DNA of 64,000 bases, from the NCBI RefSeq assembly GCF_000224145.3, contig NC_020173.2, positions 1,417,435 to 1,481,434 of the forward strand. The letters are read 5' to 3'. Positions within the stretch are counted from its first letter, which is position 1. Every line of letters starts with the position of its first letter. This DNA comes from Ciona intestinalis (taxonomy: Eukaryota > Chordata > Ascidiacea > Phlebobranchia > Cionidae). Positions 10,901-23,404 of the stretch are shown here, piece by piece. The notes beneath the pieces were generated by a model. That model was given only the letters and a program-made list of their open reading frames with translations. It was not told where the DNA came from and did no database searches. Both the position numbers and the translations under genes were made by a program.

Positions 10901-13900
10901 AACTATATTTTATCAAAAATAAAATTGCTTTTGAATTTTATATATATATTTTATTAAAAATAAAATTGCATTTTAAGTTATATTTTATAAAATAATTTAT
11001 TTTTATAACACCCAAGCTGGTTTAAAGCACTACAATATGCTTATAAACGCGAAAAAATAAATGGTTTACAATTTAAAACGAATAGCACTTCACTATTTTG
11101 ATCTTGTATGGAATTTAAAACAGCGCAAATCAATGCATCTGTTTTGGTAGAATTGTCCTATTTATAATGTTATCTACAGAAACCTTAATCAAGCATTTCC
11201 TCAGCAATACAACGCTCATATTTCATTTATGGTGGCAACTAAAGCGCAGATGTCCGTTTAAAATGGCATACTAATATATGCAGTTTTAACTTCTATTAGA
11301 ATAAAGACTGCCAATGCCATTTAGGCGAAATATATTTCTCAATTACTACTAGTGGTTGGACTTGATTTTTGTTTGTTATGCTTTCGCAGCACCAGATTCT
11401 TATTGTATTTTACTAAACAAGAATCGTTCAACTATATGAACATCAGATCAGGGTCAGATTCGCCGAATTTATTACAAGTTATTTCGCATACCAATATATT
11501 ATGAAGATTTGTAAAACAGATTTTCTGTTAATTTATTACTGTATTGACATTTTGACGTCGTTACAGGTTGTCTTTAACAGGGTGAAAAACACTCTAATAG
11601 TGTAATATCACTGAATTATATGTGCTGATAAAAACGGCCTGTATTAGATGTTAAACATCGGTACTGTAACAAATCGCCAGAGGATTTGTTTTGTAGAAAT
11701 CTAATGTGTTTAGTTTGACAGCTACAGTTAGTATATTATTATAATATAATACCTTTATTTGTCTCTATGATTGGGGTAGCAAAGATTTAGAAATATTTTA
11801 AACAAGAAGACAGGATATAGCGACAAAGCAACAGTAGTTAAAACACGCTTACAGTTAAAAACATATTTGTATTTAATTAGAACACTATAAGTACCAAGGA
11901 GCTGTAAAAATTAAGAATTAGGAAAATTCAATGCAAAACTAAACTTATGAAAATTACAACCAATTACAAAACCTGCATTCTAAAACCAAGAACTAATTAC
12001 AGAAAAATTACAAAAACTAATTATTTAAATTCTATTTTATATATAGACAAGTCATACTACATATCATGGGACCTGGGATTCTTGCCAGAGTTAGCTTATT
12101 AATGAGAATTCATAAAAGTACCTTTAGTGACTGAGGAGCGCCAAAATTCACTCGTATATGTCCATAGAATCCACACAACATTTTACCGATAGTAAGGATG
12201 GAATGAAGGAAAGTCTCGGGAATTTTTGTTTGACCCTGTGTGTATGTATGTAAATAATAACTAGTTAACTACATCAGTGCTCTTCAACCTTTTTGGGTTG
12301 GTGAACCCCTAAAGTTGTTGCGATGAACTCATGCACCCCTGATTGCTTTAACGTAAAACTCATGACGTTTCGCAATTGATGTAAGATATAGAATTCATAT
12401 AAAAAAAACTGTAGAAAAGTGGCTAAATTTGTTAAAAATGTTTATAACTAAATATTATTGGTGAAAATTGTTGAAGTTTGTGATGCACCCTCGTATACCC
12501 TTTTGCACTGTTGCACCCCTGGCATATTTTGGTGCACACCGGTTGAAGAGCACTGAAGTACATGATGCCTATATTAAATTAACATTAGAAAGCAAGCAGA
12601 ACAAGACACTGATGTTTAATGCTGTTTGTTCCACAGAACAACATAGTCCTAAATGTACAGTAACGTTTTTATTAAAAATTGAATCATGCGTTATTAAATC
12701 AATGATTTTCAGATATTGTATGAAATATTCATTAGAAAATCCAGACTTTGACTGAAACCAAAACCCACCAAAAAAATTTTTTTTTTTTCATTTTAACTGT
12801 GACCATATTACAACTTTTTTACATTAAAATAAAACCCACCATGAGTTCTGCGTCAAAATTTCCCTCCATAAGTTTTTCATAACTCATACATGTTGGTATA
12901 ATGATGATATCATCAACTTGTGACTTCTCCACGGCCTCCACAGCCACAGCAAGCAACCCTGTCTTTGGTTGGTTAGGCAAACCACTTCTAGTCCTTGTGC
13001 CCTCTAAAAAAATCAAAATCCAAATTATTCTGCCATTTTAAATTTAAATCGTAAAATATTGACTCCATATTAAAACTGATTTTGTCAGATATAAATCGAC
13101 AATTGAAAACTAATGGGGAAGAGGGTATTTAGAGATTAATGGCTAAAAAGTTTTGGTTTACATCTAATTATGGGGTATATTTGAAGCAAAGATTAGGTTT
13201 GTAGTTTTAATTTAATTTTTTAAATATTAAAAATATGCCTACTTACCAATAAATATTTCCAAACTTTGTTTTTCTTTTAAAAGTTCAGTGACGTACTGTA
13301 AATAATAAACTAAAAGTAACATGTGAACAGTTTATAAAATAAGATGTAACACAATGTTTTTGTCTATGTTTTATACACTTTTTACTTTCTTTGCTTATAA
13401 TACAACAAGAAACAACTTTTTGCAATAAAATGTTTTTATTTTTGAGTTTCCACAAAATCAAAAATGTTTAATATTACTAAAGATAAGTAGTTTCAATTAC
13501 TCACAGAATACAGTACAGCTCGATAAACTAAATCTTTTTCTCCAGCGCTATCAATTTTCCTTCTTATGAAGAATCCACCTACTCTCTTCATAATATAACT
13601 GCAACGGTTTTAATTTTCCATAATGCATTTAAGTTTGGACAAAAAATTAGGGTGTTTTAAAAAAAAACAGCAAACATTTAAAAGCAAATATACAGGATTC
13701 TATAGCAACTTGTACAGCAATTTTAAAATTCATTCAAAATGGGCTAAAAAGTCAATTACAATTCACATTATATTTTATAAGTCATATCATGCACATATGT
13801 GTCATTTAGGATTTAGACCAAAGTGGCAAAGTTGGCTTATTATCACTCACAAACATTGCATAATTTTTTCTTTTTTTAATTTACAAACAATATTTCGATA

Positions 13901-16555
13901 AAATTAAATTAAACGTTTTTACTTCTTACCTGAACAATGGAATATGAAGGTTGTTGCCGCTAGCAACAAATGGGGAGCGTATTTCATTGTGGTAGCAAAT
14001 CAGTGAAAGAAGTATGTAGTCGAAATGACTGTAGTGAAGTGGAAGATACAACACTGGAAGATCACCCTGTTGGATTTACTTAGTTTTACGGTTTATGTGA
14101 ATTACTCATAAAGTAGAAAGTTTCATACTAAAGCAATGAACAGGTGAAACATGGCCCAAAATGGCCAAACAGTTCTATATGAAGAACGCATTCTTTTCAA
14201 ATGCATCTTAAGACACAGTACTTTGTATGTTTACATACACCAGGCTTGATCAATAATAAATTTGTAACTAGATAAAAAAGTGGCCCAAATTGACCTTTAG
14301 AGACAAAGACTTTTTAGCGGTATTATAGTTTAAACATCTGTACTAAAACAAAACGCATGCATGTGACATGGGATAGGAAACCTTTTTGTTAAAATAACTT
14401 GACTGCAATTAAAATTATGCCGACATTAAGATAAGAAAGCATTGGTTGGAAAATAAGGCTGTCTGTCAAGGTTATTCGGCTGTGAAGACAGATGTCTAAA
14501 AAATCAATAAATACAAACATGAAACTCTATTGATCTGTACCTCAGATAGCTTCCGTAATGCATCAAGCTGGGCTGGATGTAAATGAACTGATGATGTCAA
14601 CTGTCGGAGTAAGGTCAGGAATAGCCAGCCACAAAATCTAAACACAGACATTTTTTGATTCAACTTTTCTTCTTTTTTTTATAATTATTTTGAGGGAAAT
14701 TATTGAAGTAATCTAACTTTTTATTTTTAAACAAAGAACTTCGTTTATATATATATATATATAACCTTATTTTTTAAACAATTTTGTTTTTCTGAATAGG
14801 AAATGAATGTTTAATTTAAATACCCTGGAGAAATTAAATAAATATGATAATATAAATAGTTGTCTGCGCATTGCGTGCATGCATAATTTACAAGGTTTTC
14901 AACTAACGAGGCAATCAACACCCCATTACTTGAGTGCTTTTGACGAAACGGTCGCCGTCATGTCTGCAAGCATTGTGGCCGCTTTGTCGTGAAGGGTTTT
15001 TTCCAAATATTGATCCAGCTTTACTTGGCCCTCTGCTGTGGCATGTGAGTGCTCGGTGCTGCACAAAGTTTTCTGCACTGCATGGTGCAAACTGTATGGA
15101 AATAATAAAGTAATACTGCTGTTTGCTTGTGGGTTGTTTATGTGACACAAAGTTGTTGCCTCACATGGTGTAAAGTTTACAACTGTATGGAAATAATAAT
15201 GTAAAGCTGCATCTGTTTGCTTGTGGGTTGTTCTGCATACACACACCAGATGGCTGGCTACATGATGTCTGCACCACAATAATAAAGTCCAGTGACCATT
15301 AAATCAAAACAGGCCATAAATGAGTTCAGTAAATACAAGCTATGTTACACTTCATCATGTGTGATTGATAAAACAATGTTCAATGCAAAATTTGCTGGAC
15401 ACTTTTAAAATCCATAGGCATACCTATTTAAATGTATTTTGGCTAAGTTTAGACATAAACTTAAAATTTAAATAAGACTCGAAATTTAAAAAATGTTAAA
15501 ATAAAAATACGATAAAAAATTTAAAAAATGATCAAAGATAAAACTTTTTTAATACACTTATTTAAAACACCTACAGATGCATCTGTGTGTTTGTTAAAAT
15601 ACATAGTTAGTAGTCTAATCAAGGTGGATCAATAGATGTTCTGTAAATAACCTTTTTTAAATAACATTTTTTTACGTCCTTATTAAGCACTTAACAGGGT
15701 AAAAATATGCGGTCAAAAATACCTTTCATCGTCAAGGACTTTCTTTTTCATTTCCATTTGATCTGGATATTTATGGTGAACACTTCTAGAGCATGTTATG
15801 TAAGAGTAGTACATAAACCTGGTCAAAATCCCTCTGTAAATCAATATTTATATTGATATTTACAGCGTACATATCAGTGTGTACAAAACATATCCTGTGC
15901 AAAATATTTAATATGACAGCATTTTTTAACAGTTGAAATTTTAATACATTGTGTAGTAAAGATATTGTTTTGCTTTTGTGGGTATGTTAATTAAATTCTG
16001 TAGCATATTTAAACGTTGTTTACACGGGAAAAGAGATTGCAAGCTGATATGATACTTTCCCAGCAGTTTAAACACTCCATATTGCAGCATTTCTTAAACA
16101 AGGGTAAATATACACCCTGGCTACCAATCGTAATCGTAATTCACTTCAGTTGATAGGACCGCTACCAATCGTAATTCACTTCAGTTGATAGGACCGAAAA
16201 ATTGTGCCAATTGTAGTATTAATATTTTACCAAATATTGAAAAATTCATTGCCAAAAACTAGTGCATCCATCGCATTAAATATAACTGATGTAATTAGTT
16301 GTTTTCGCTTTTTAATAAATGAGCGCCATTTTACAGTATTGGGGGTAAATCTGATAAGCATCTTTGTTAAAAGGGTAAAGCATACAAAAAAGTTTAAGTA
16401 CCACATACCACTGCTATAACGCAAAGGTTTATAAACCATAAAAAATAATACCTTTCATCTACACCAGGAACATGAAGTAAGTTAATAAAAGGTTTCTGTG
16501 ATTCATGAAGTAGCTGCTTGGCGTTCAATGATAACTGGGAACTTGCTTCATCTAT
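4992..16555 (-). CDS. GPAM: Glycerol-3-phosphate acyltransferase, mitochondrial GPAM type
   Basis: First step of glycerolipid synthesis: acyl-CoA plus glycerol-3-phosphate gives lysophosphatidic acid, at the outer mitochondrial membrane. Exons in transcript order: 16452-16555, 15723-15833, 14930-15058, 14541-14637, 13930-14066, 13505-13598, 13247-13295, 12840-13003, 12122-12235, 10739-10855, 10188-10377 (or its copy 9427-9616), 8553-8708, 7871-8056, 7071-7266, 6251-6384, 5538-5749, 4992-5162. All phases agree, giving about 787 codons. Acyltransferase motifs are present in order: HYSHFD (HX4D), GGFFIRR, FIEGTRTRSG and IIIPTCMSY. Later blocks (AIMSTNLVAYLL, LLTSKYDVGFSG, FELAYYGNA) match the GPAM C-terminal half. 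The last roughly 130 residues known in vertebrates are not seen and may be lost in the gap; a tiny exon 4729-4743 (ADLQ and stop, then AATAAA) is an alternative end. A possible start exon, MAATRKQ with donor GTGAGT, is at 17883-17903. Confidence 0.93.
5913..6098. mobile_element. MITE copy
   Basis: It starts TAGTAGGGTGGGGGAAGATG and ends with the inverted GTGTCTCATCTTTCCCCC. About 185 bp, within a GPAM intron. Confidence 0.75.
6714..6909. mobile_element. MITE copy
   Basis: The ends are TATAGTAAGGTGGTGG and CTTCCCCACCCTACTATA. It lies in a GPAM intron and carries the core blocks in the orientation opposite to the copy at 5913-6098. Confidence 0.8.
8340..8480. mobile_element. Short hAT-like MITE, 141 bp
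   Basis: The ends CAGTGGCGCAGCCAG and CTGGCTGCGCCACTG are exact inverses. The centre is A/T- and C-rich. Flanking 8-mers CATACAGC and CATACATT share six bases, which fits an aged 8-base target duplication. GPAM intron. Confidence 0.8.
8973..10502. repeat. Direct repeat spanning a GPAM exon, copies on both sides of a gap
   Basis: 8973-9749 and 9822-10502 are near-copies. Both contain the same 190-nt exon, apparently identical, while the intronic part differs by a roughly 75-base indel and scattered changes. The first copy ends at the 50-N gap. An exon of 190 nt used twice would break the reading frame, so one copy is redundant. Two haplotypes placed in series by the assembler explain this best. 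Confidence 0.85.
9750..9799. other. Assembly gap (50 N)
   Basis: Fifty N, between the two copies of the duplicated GPAM exon region. Confidence 0.95.
11741..11890 (-). mobile_element. Retroposon 3' end (SINE/LINE-like), copy 1
   Basis: Read on the minus strand it ends with AAATAAAGGT followed by an AT-rich tail. The body shares the block GACAGGATATAGCGACAAA and TTACAGTTAAAAACATATTT with copies near 17236, 27010, 27777 and 28470. All five insert in the same orientation. Confidence 0.6.
12275..12555. mobile_element. hAT-like MITE, 281 bp
   Basis: The ends are CAGTGCTCTTCAACCTTTTT and GGTTGAAGAGCACTG. The flanks AACTACAT (12267-12274) and AAGTACAT (12556-12563) form an 8-base target duplication with one change. 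GPAM intron. The 95-codon frame across its right end is incidental. Confidence 0.85.
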
Positions 16556-17235
16556 CTGCTTTATATTCAATTGGGTAATATATTACATCTACATGTATAA
16601 ACCAACTATGTAAATAAATGTACAAATTTGGTGTAGAGAATAGGTTCTTTACGTCTTCAAGCTTAAATGCTGTTTAAAATAACATTGGCCTAGGAAAATT
16701 CTTTCAAGTACTTGTTTTTAACCCACTGATCAACTACTATCTATAGCCGAGTCCGAGTGAGTCAGTATAGAAATTAGAAACATTGGTTATTTCATGGAAA
16801 TCGCATAACACAGATCAAATGGAGCTAATTTGATCAGAGACAAAATATAAATATGTACATATATTAGTTATATATATTTATTTTATTTTATATTTCTACT
16901 TTTAATACAAATGCGGAATGGAGACAAAAATGTTCAAATAGTTATACAGACTTCTTAAAGCCAAAAAGTGACATCCGGTTTTGATTTCCATGAGTAAACT
17001 AATTGAACAGAAAAAAAAAGTTTAAACATCTCTGTTGCTACGATAAATAATCGGCGTTATTAGCTCCATTTGGTTGCTCGTAAGATTTCTATGTTGATTA
17101 AAAAGTTCATGTTTATATACGGACTATGATCTATAACGGTATGAACACCACAGATGTTAAATAAGGTAACAAAAACACACTTATACCAGGCCCACTTCAA
17201 ATAGGTTTCTATAGGGTTAATGTAATAATAACAGT

Positions 17236-17465
17236 AGCCTATCAAAGATTTAGAAGAGCCTATCAAAGATTTTAGAAATATTTCAAATGAAAGACAGGAT
17301 ATAGTGAAAAAACAACAGTTGTTAAAACCTGTTTACAGTAAAAAACATATTTACATTAAATTAGAAGATAATAAGCGTGGTCGCTAGCGAACAAACAAGC
17401 CATTTATGTTTGATTATTATCCGGTTAAACTTGTAATAAAAACAAAAGTGTGCGTAAAGACTAAA
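17236..17465 (-). mobile_element. Retroposon 3' end, copy 2 (longer)
   Basis: It shares GACAGGATATAGTG, AACAACAGTTGTTAAAACC and a downstream part (AATAAGCGTGGTCGC, AAAGTGTGCGTAAAG) with the copy at 27010-27265. It ends immediately before the small membrane-protein exon at 17489. Confidence 0.6.
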
Positions 17466-17488
17466 GACACGGCGTTCAATGAGGGGAG

Positions 17489-18070
17489 TTGGCTTTAAAG
17501 CGGAATGACCCATATCTAAAGTACTTCTCATTCACTAAAGACTCTTACTTCATTCATATTCCAGTATCCACAGCCAACATCTGGCCGCTTTATATTGTCA
17601 TCATAGGTGGAGCTGGCATGGAATTGTTCTTTGTAAGTGGAAATACTCATTTCATCAGATGTATCAGTTCTCTCCTGAAACAACAAGATGTGAAACTTGG
17701 TAGATTAGGTTTTATTGTGTACCAACACTTTTACATAATAGGTATGCAACTTTAGATTTTAATTTATGCTTGATTTATTATATTTGCAGTCACAGTTCAA
17801 TGTCAAATACACATGTGTACAAATACAAATCTGACACATATCACTTAAAATATTGAGGCAATAAAGTTATTTATCCACTCACCTGCTTTCTGGTTGCAGC
17901 CATACTGTAATTACTTATTCTTTTAGACGGTGCTTGGCCCTTGGTGGGCAAGTTTAATCTATCCATTCTTTGTTTTATTCTTTATGAAAAAGTTTGCGAA
18001 AACTAAGCAGTGCCGATCTGCAATTTTAAAGCATGATAATATCAACAAGGTGCTCGAGTCGAGTGTCTAA
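17489..18070 (+). CDS. Small two-helix membrane protein, unidentified
   Basis: Two exons join in phase: up to 17632 (donor TTT|GTAAGT) and 17927-18070 (after TTATTCTTTTAG). They give about 95 residues, ending VLESSV and a stop. The first exon has a hydrophobic segment with WPLYIVIIGGAGME, the second has GPWWASLIYPFFVLFFMKK; two helices with a basic segment after each suggest a small inner-membrane protein such as a mitochondrial assembly or subunit protein. No ATG opens the first exon in frame: a TGA lies at 17480-17482, so a 5' exon is missing or the exon begins within 17483-17500. I cannot name it. A proposed GPAM start exon lies antisense in its intron. Confidence 0.6.
17883..17903 (-). 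CDS. GPAM: Possible GPAM start exon
   Basis: On the minus strand ATG GCT GCA ACC AGA AAG CAG is followed by GTGAGTGG, a strong donor. Phase 0 fits the first GPAM exon (acceptor AAAGCAG at 16556-16562). It is short, so chance is a real alternative. Confidence 0.3.
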
Positions 18071-18879
18071 TAAAGTAGAATCGCTGTACTATACTGCCTA
18101 CTCATTTATGTATTTATTCGGCGTGTTTGATTAGCTACCACACGCTAAACACGACTGAAAAACAAGCGAAACTATACTTTGTGTCGGCTTCACATTTTTT
18201 TAATCTACGAGCTACAACCAACTGGTTTCTGTACCCCAAGCGTCGGTTCGTCACGCGTGCTACACCAGTCGTGCAACATGCGTTTAACACGCGATAAACT
18301 ACAAAGAATGTTATCGTCTCTGCTGCCATCACGCTATTACCGGTTGGATCGGTTTGTTCTACAGTCTACACAAAAGGCACCTTGCGGGGTTTGTGAATAA
18401 AAGCTGCTGCCAGCTGTCTTCTGTTAGGTTCTCTATTGTCTATTTCTATACTTTGTATTTACAGCCCCATTGTTTACTCTCTACTGTATAAAATCTCCTT
18501 ATTTTTAAACAGCAAATGTTGTATTCTTTAAATAATGCACTGTTAGTGGCAAATCATGCCACTTGAAAAAATTGGTCAAACTAGCACAGTTACAATGTAG
18601 TGAAAAGGAAACATGTTTTTAATTATTCTAACGATTTCATGATGCATAAACACACACACAAAGGCAATATTAATATGGCATTGGATAAAAAATTCTATAT
18701 TGTTCCTCAGCACAGATTATAAAGAGTTTTAAACATTTCACAAATTCTTGACCAGTAGCAGTTAGAACTGCGCTAGTTTCATCAGAGATACATAAACTGG
18801 TTTCATAAATTGCATACTAACAGGACATATATATGCAATTGATCTAAGATTCTAAAAATAGCAAATATGCTATACATAA
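18071..18879. other. Convergent 3' region
   Basis: This stretch lies between the ends of the small membrane-protein gene (+) and the PGP-type gene (-). Both strands have short open frames at 18135-18400 without splice or domain support. I see no other feature. Confidence 0.5.
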
Positions 18880-20965
18880 TTAAAAATAATTTGCCCAATC
18901 TCCAATAGAACCCATGCAATACTCTGGAACTTGGCGTTTCATATTTGGGTCAGAACTTTCTACTGCCTTGTTTAATGATTCTTGGTCTTCAACACCAGAA
19001 AGTACAAGTAATGTATGCAGCTCACTTTGATTACCAAACAATATGTCAGTGTTCATACGGTCACCTACCATCATGCATTTAGTAGGGTCAATTTCCACAG
19101 TTTGCTGCAGTTAATAACAAGAGAACAGCATTAAACATTAAAAATAAATTTGCTGAAACATTTCTACTGATTAAACATATGAAAGTCAGACCACCAAACC
19201 TAAACCCTGTGTAAAACTAACTAAATATTTTACAAAAAAAAATACAAAACATGATTGAATTTCAAAATGCACAGACTGGAGCGTTTTAACTCAATTTTCA
19301 GAATATAGGACACAATTACATACATACTTGTATACATTTCAACATGAAAGTGCCTGGTTTGCCAGCAATAACATCAGGATTTCTACCAGCAGCAACTGTT
19401 ACACTTGCCACCACGCATCCAGTTCCTGGCACAACATGCCTTTCTCCATCTGTAACCACATAAATTGTGCATATATCTAACACTACATGTTAAAATAAAT
19501 TTCCAATAACACAAGTACATTTCCTAAAAAAATAATATTACCGGACACAGTGTTTTAACCTTATTTTATTTACTAACCATGTTTAATTTCATTTTATACA
19601 GAATTCTCAAATCTAAGTGACAAAATTTCATGCTCCAATTTTATATACTGTTAATTTATTTGATACTATCTAAATAAATTGCCCGCATACTACCTGGAAG
19701 GCCTTCATATACCACCAGTTGACCAGTGGTATGTATACCATAAACAGAGAACTACTTACTTAATGGCATTCTGTGATCCTCATTGGTGGCAACATACAAG
19801 CATTTAGGGTCATTTAAATACGAAGCAGCTTTGATCATCTTGGTGTAACTTATATGTCCATCGTAACCAACTAGAACAGCACTAACATCATTTTCAAGAG
19901 CACAACTGAAATGGACTATTATGTGTTTTAAAAAGATTCTGCTAAAACATAGTCAGAGAAAATCAGTTTTATTTTCTAAATTTTAATATCCATAACTTTT
20001 TGTGTTACAATTATTTTAACCTTTACAAATTTAAACTTGCTTACATAACAAACGAAAGTGCATCACCACAGTAGATATTCCAGTAAATTACCTTCTAACT
20101 TCATCATGGTCTTGCGTCGTGACTTGATTATCTGGTCCTGAACCAAAGTGTTGGATTTTTAAGCTGTCCAATTCCTCTGCCATGGCTGGATTGCCCACTA
20201 AGTAAACCTTTCCTTGTACCTGTAGATAGGAAGGCATGTCTTTATTACTGTAACTAAAAATGTTTAACACGTCACTGCTTCGCAAAGCTTAAATAGAAAC
20301 ACACTGTTAAATTGTCTTTTTGTTTCAAGGTGTTCAATTTTAGCCCCATTTCAGACAGTTTAATATAATCACCAATTGGGATAAAATAATAACACCTCAA
20401 GAGTAACATTTTCACTGTTTCAATTTTCCAGTACCTTTGCAATATTTTTCAAATACAGGGCACTGGTGTATGCCGTGCTGAAGACGGAATTGACATCTGC
20501 AGGAAAGCCAAGTCTGGTCAGTTTCTCAACATATCTGTGCCGTGACTTTGTGCTATTGTTTGTAACATAACAAACCTGTTTGCCCAAACTTTTCAAGTGT
20601 GCAACAACAGCAGGTGCTCCTAAAAATTTATTAAAAATGCGGGTTGTCAGGATAATGCATTTTCATAACCTTGGTTTATTATAGCTAAGACTACAAGCAG
20701 TTTTAAATGTTTGTAACCAGTAGTTGATTAGATATGTTACAATTTCTAAGGAGAGTATCAGGTTATCAGAATCTATATTCTACTAGTAAATTCAAACAAC
20801 ATAAAAATATTGCAGTTTCATTACATTTAAATTTACCGACAAAATAATACCTTTCACAGCAATGTTTCCTTGCCAAAGCACACCATCACAGTCAAAGAGG
20901 AATGTGTCAATTTTAGAAAGAATGTTTCGAAACACAGACTCACAGTTTGCCAACTTAACAGTCAT
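18880..20965 (-). CDS. PGP: HAD phosphatase, glycerol-3-phosphate/phosphoglycolate phosphatase (PGP) type
   Basis: Cytosolic Mg2+-dependent phosphatase of the PGP/PDXP branch, which hydrolyses 2-phosphoglycolate, glycerol-3-phosphate and similar metabolites. Six exons in transcript order: 20851-20965, 20435-20619, 20092-20219, 19760-19905, 19328-19449, 18880-19104. They give 306 residues, close to the family's roughly 320. HAD motif I is FLFDCDGVLW (nucleophile Asp25, acid/base Asp27). Motif II is in YVTNNSTKSR, a lysine-containing IAGKPG block follows, and motif IV is MVGDRMNTDI. The start ATG is the first in frame and sits 18 codons before motif I. The gene begins 147 bases after the stop of TSEN2 on the same strand. 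PDXP or another paralogue cannot be excluded. Confidence 0.92.
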
Positions 20966-21111
20966 ACCAATTGGCCCCTAGCCTCCTATCATTGACTTCT
21001 TGGAGCAGAAAAAAATAAAAGGTTAATTTGCATGATTGGGACAAAAACTTTGAACCATATTATGAACTTTTTTAAATGGTAAACAAGTACAGTAGTACAT
21101 CATATATTAAA
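20966..21111 (-). promoter_or_regulatory. Short TSEN2-PGP spacer with a splice-acceptor-like site
   Basis: The 146 bases between the TSEN2 stop and the PGP-type ATG contain, read on the minus strand, CCTTTTATTTTTTTCTGC followed by CAAG about 45 bases before the ATG. A pyrimidine tract plus AG in a very short same-strand gap is what a trans-splice site in a Ciona operon would look like. No clear AATAAA signal is seen in it. Confidence 0.4.
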
Positions 21112-22849
21112 TTAAAAGTCACAGTCTATATCCAAAAGTTCCTTTTCCCTTTCCTTTGTGGAAATCCATCTTGAAACAATGGTTTCTTTAACTTGAAAGT
21201 TATTCAAACATGATACATCACACGAATCTGATTTCAGGTACTTTGTTGGCACCACCACATGACAGAGCATAACCTCTTTTGAAACAGAGGTAGCTAGCCT
21301 CAGTTGCCCTGACATTGTGGGCCATGAAAATGTTCTGTTCTTGGCCTCTCTAAAAACAGTTTCCTGCGAAATCAGAATTATTAAGTTAATTATACGTGGA
21401 AAGTTAAATGACTTGCTGTTACTGAACTGTCAAATATATTCACATTGTTTTATAAGATGGCCATAGGCCCATAGGTATATCTAACAGACTTTAACATGAA
21501 ATATATGTATAAGATTACATGAGATACACTTTCAGTAAAAGGTTTGATCATGTATCAGTCATGTATGACATATTGACATTTAATATGGAATTTGCATTTG
21601 TACATATTGAGACACTAATTTGGGAGCTGCACATGGTTAAGTACCAATTTACCTGTAAAGTTTCTGCATCCACTGACACAATTATCACAATGTAGCTTGC
21701 GTGGTAATAAGGTGGGCCTTTCCTATACAACACCAAGTCACCACCATAGCGTATGCCATCCCTTGGAACCCAACCTTTGCTTCTGAAGTGATGATATGCA
21801 CAGTATGTGACTGGAAACCGCATGTTGCGTTTACAGAAAATATTCCACTGCCTGTAAATTACATAGAGGCCACTTATAATATGATGTGACTTGCAGTTTT
21901 TTATGTCATATGACCTGCACAATAATAGTAATAACAATAAATCTTATTTGTGTTTTTGTCAAAGAAGAAAAGAAGCGTTGTCAATACACGTAAAAAACAA
22001 ACAATAAGGTATGTAAAATACCTTGCCCTATATAGGTTTGTTTATTACAAAGTAGACTTACTGTTCTATATTTATGTTCTCTCCATTATAGTCCTTGACA
22101 AACAAGCAGCCAAGTCCATAAGATAGAAAAAATGCTTCTTCATATGTCAGAACTAAAATCTCTTCTACTTTTGCAGCTAGTGCAGTTTCATGCTGTTTAT
22201 GTTGTGTGGGAATGGTGGATGAGTGACCACTGATTTTATTCAAGCAGGAATCGTGATTTGTAGATGTGTCAGAGCCTTTGCAATCGATAGATAGTTTCGA
22301 CTTTTCATCTTCTGTTGGTTCATCATTTTGGGTTGCAGTTTTTACTAACCTGCCAAAGAAACCCTGAAAGTAGATGTGTACCATTATGTACAAATAAATT
22401 TTAGAGTAGGCATACAAACTGAGTGCAAGAATTCATAAGAATATAAGATGCATTGGCTTAATCAGATGGTTCACTTATACCATTTAACAGAAATATTTGT
22501 GCATGCCAAGATGCTATATCTTTAGAACATAAAAGCTAATATAATTAGACTATATCGTGATAATTTTTTTCAACAGATGTGTCTGCAGCAAAAATTACAA
22601 AATATGTTTTCTAGGGTGCATTAAACTTACTTTTCACTGATAGAAATACTTACGTACTTGTGTGTGTAGACAATGAATGTCTCCTTTTAGTTCTACTTTA
22701 ATATGATCCTCTTTTAAATGACCATCGTAATAACTCCATAACTCAAGTTTCGGGACTGCTTTGTTAATACTTGCGATTGGCACAGGTAATGGAGTGAAAA
22801 ACTCCTTTGAAGCACCTTTCTTCTTCTGTGGGGGTCGAAAAATTGCCAT
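21112..22849 (-). CDS. TSEN2: tRNA-splicing endonuclease subunit Sen2
   Basis: A catalytic subunit of the nuclear TSEN complex, which cuts the 5' splice site of tRNA introns. Four exons: 22658-22849, 22062-22363, 21653-21851, 21112-21363, giving 314 residues in phase; vertebrate TSEN2 is longer (about 465) because of a long linker. The N-terminal block is MAIFRPPQKKK then FFTPLPVPI. The middle linker is polar. LTYEEAFFLSYGLGCL matches the Sen2 LSLEEAFFLVYALGCL block. The C-terminal nuclease fold has FRSKGWVPRDG and LVLYRKGPPYYHASY. The catalytic triad is Tyr207, His215 and Lys260 (in SVSKEVMLC), with Tyr-His spacing equal to the human enzyme. The near-C-terminal VKETIVSRWIS also fits. The first exon donor is CAA|GTACGT, chosen because it keeps phase and joins to GFFGRL. 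Confidence 0.95.
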
Positions 22850-23404
22850 ATACTTTATATATATTCTGTATTCCTTGGGCAAATAATCGTATGATGATGT
22901 ACCTACAAATTTTGACACCTTCAAACGTCACGTGTTAAGTTACGAGTATTACGACGAGAGTGTTGATAATCTGCTTTTTTCGTTTACGTTACGAAAAAGG
23001 GCGATATATGCAGCGTGTTCTTAATTTGCTGTCGCGCATTTCACTGCGGCATTCGACACATGCATAGCTAGTTGTGTATTGTTCAGTGCCATGTAATGTT
23101 GTTCTATCCCAAAAGGCTTATTATATTGCCAAACTATTTTATAGATCCTTTATAGCATATTAAAGATAAAGCTTATATGTTAGTTATGTTATTTGAGGTA
23201 AAGCGAGTGTGTAAACAGTTGTAAAACACAGTTGGCGCAAGCAATTCCTGACCTCATTGTAAACATTACGTTGTTTGAGCAGAATTGCGTCACAAGATTT
23301 TAAGCAACCAACGCTGTTTCTTTGCTCAACACAGAAATAGATACGAAACTCATGCTGTGAATAACCTATTTGCGGGATCGTAACATCAGTCTGACGTTAG
23401 TAAC
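22850..23404. promoter_or_regulatory. Shared divergent promoter of TSEN2 and SERAC1
   Basis: 555 bases separate the two head-to-head start codons. The stretch is richer in CpG than its surroundings near 22923-23050. No clear TATA box or other motif was identified. Confidence 0.45.

Noticed and set aside
14915-15279. Two overlapping (-) frames of 77 and 117 codons as separate genes
   Set aside because: Only 14930-15058 is real, as a GPAM exon with fitting borders; the rest is intronic with imperfect CAAACAG/TGTGGGTTGTT repeats.
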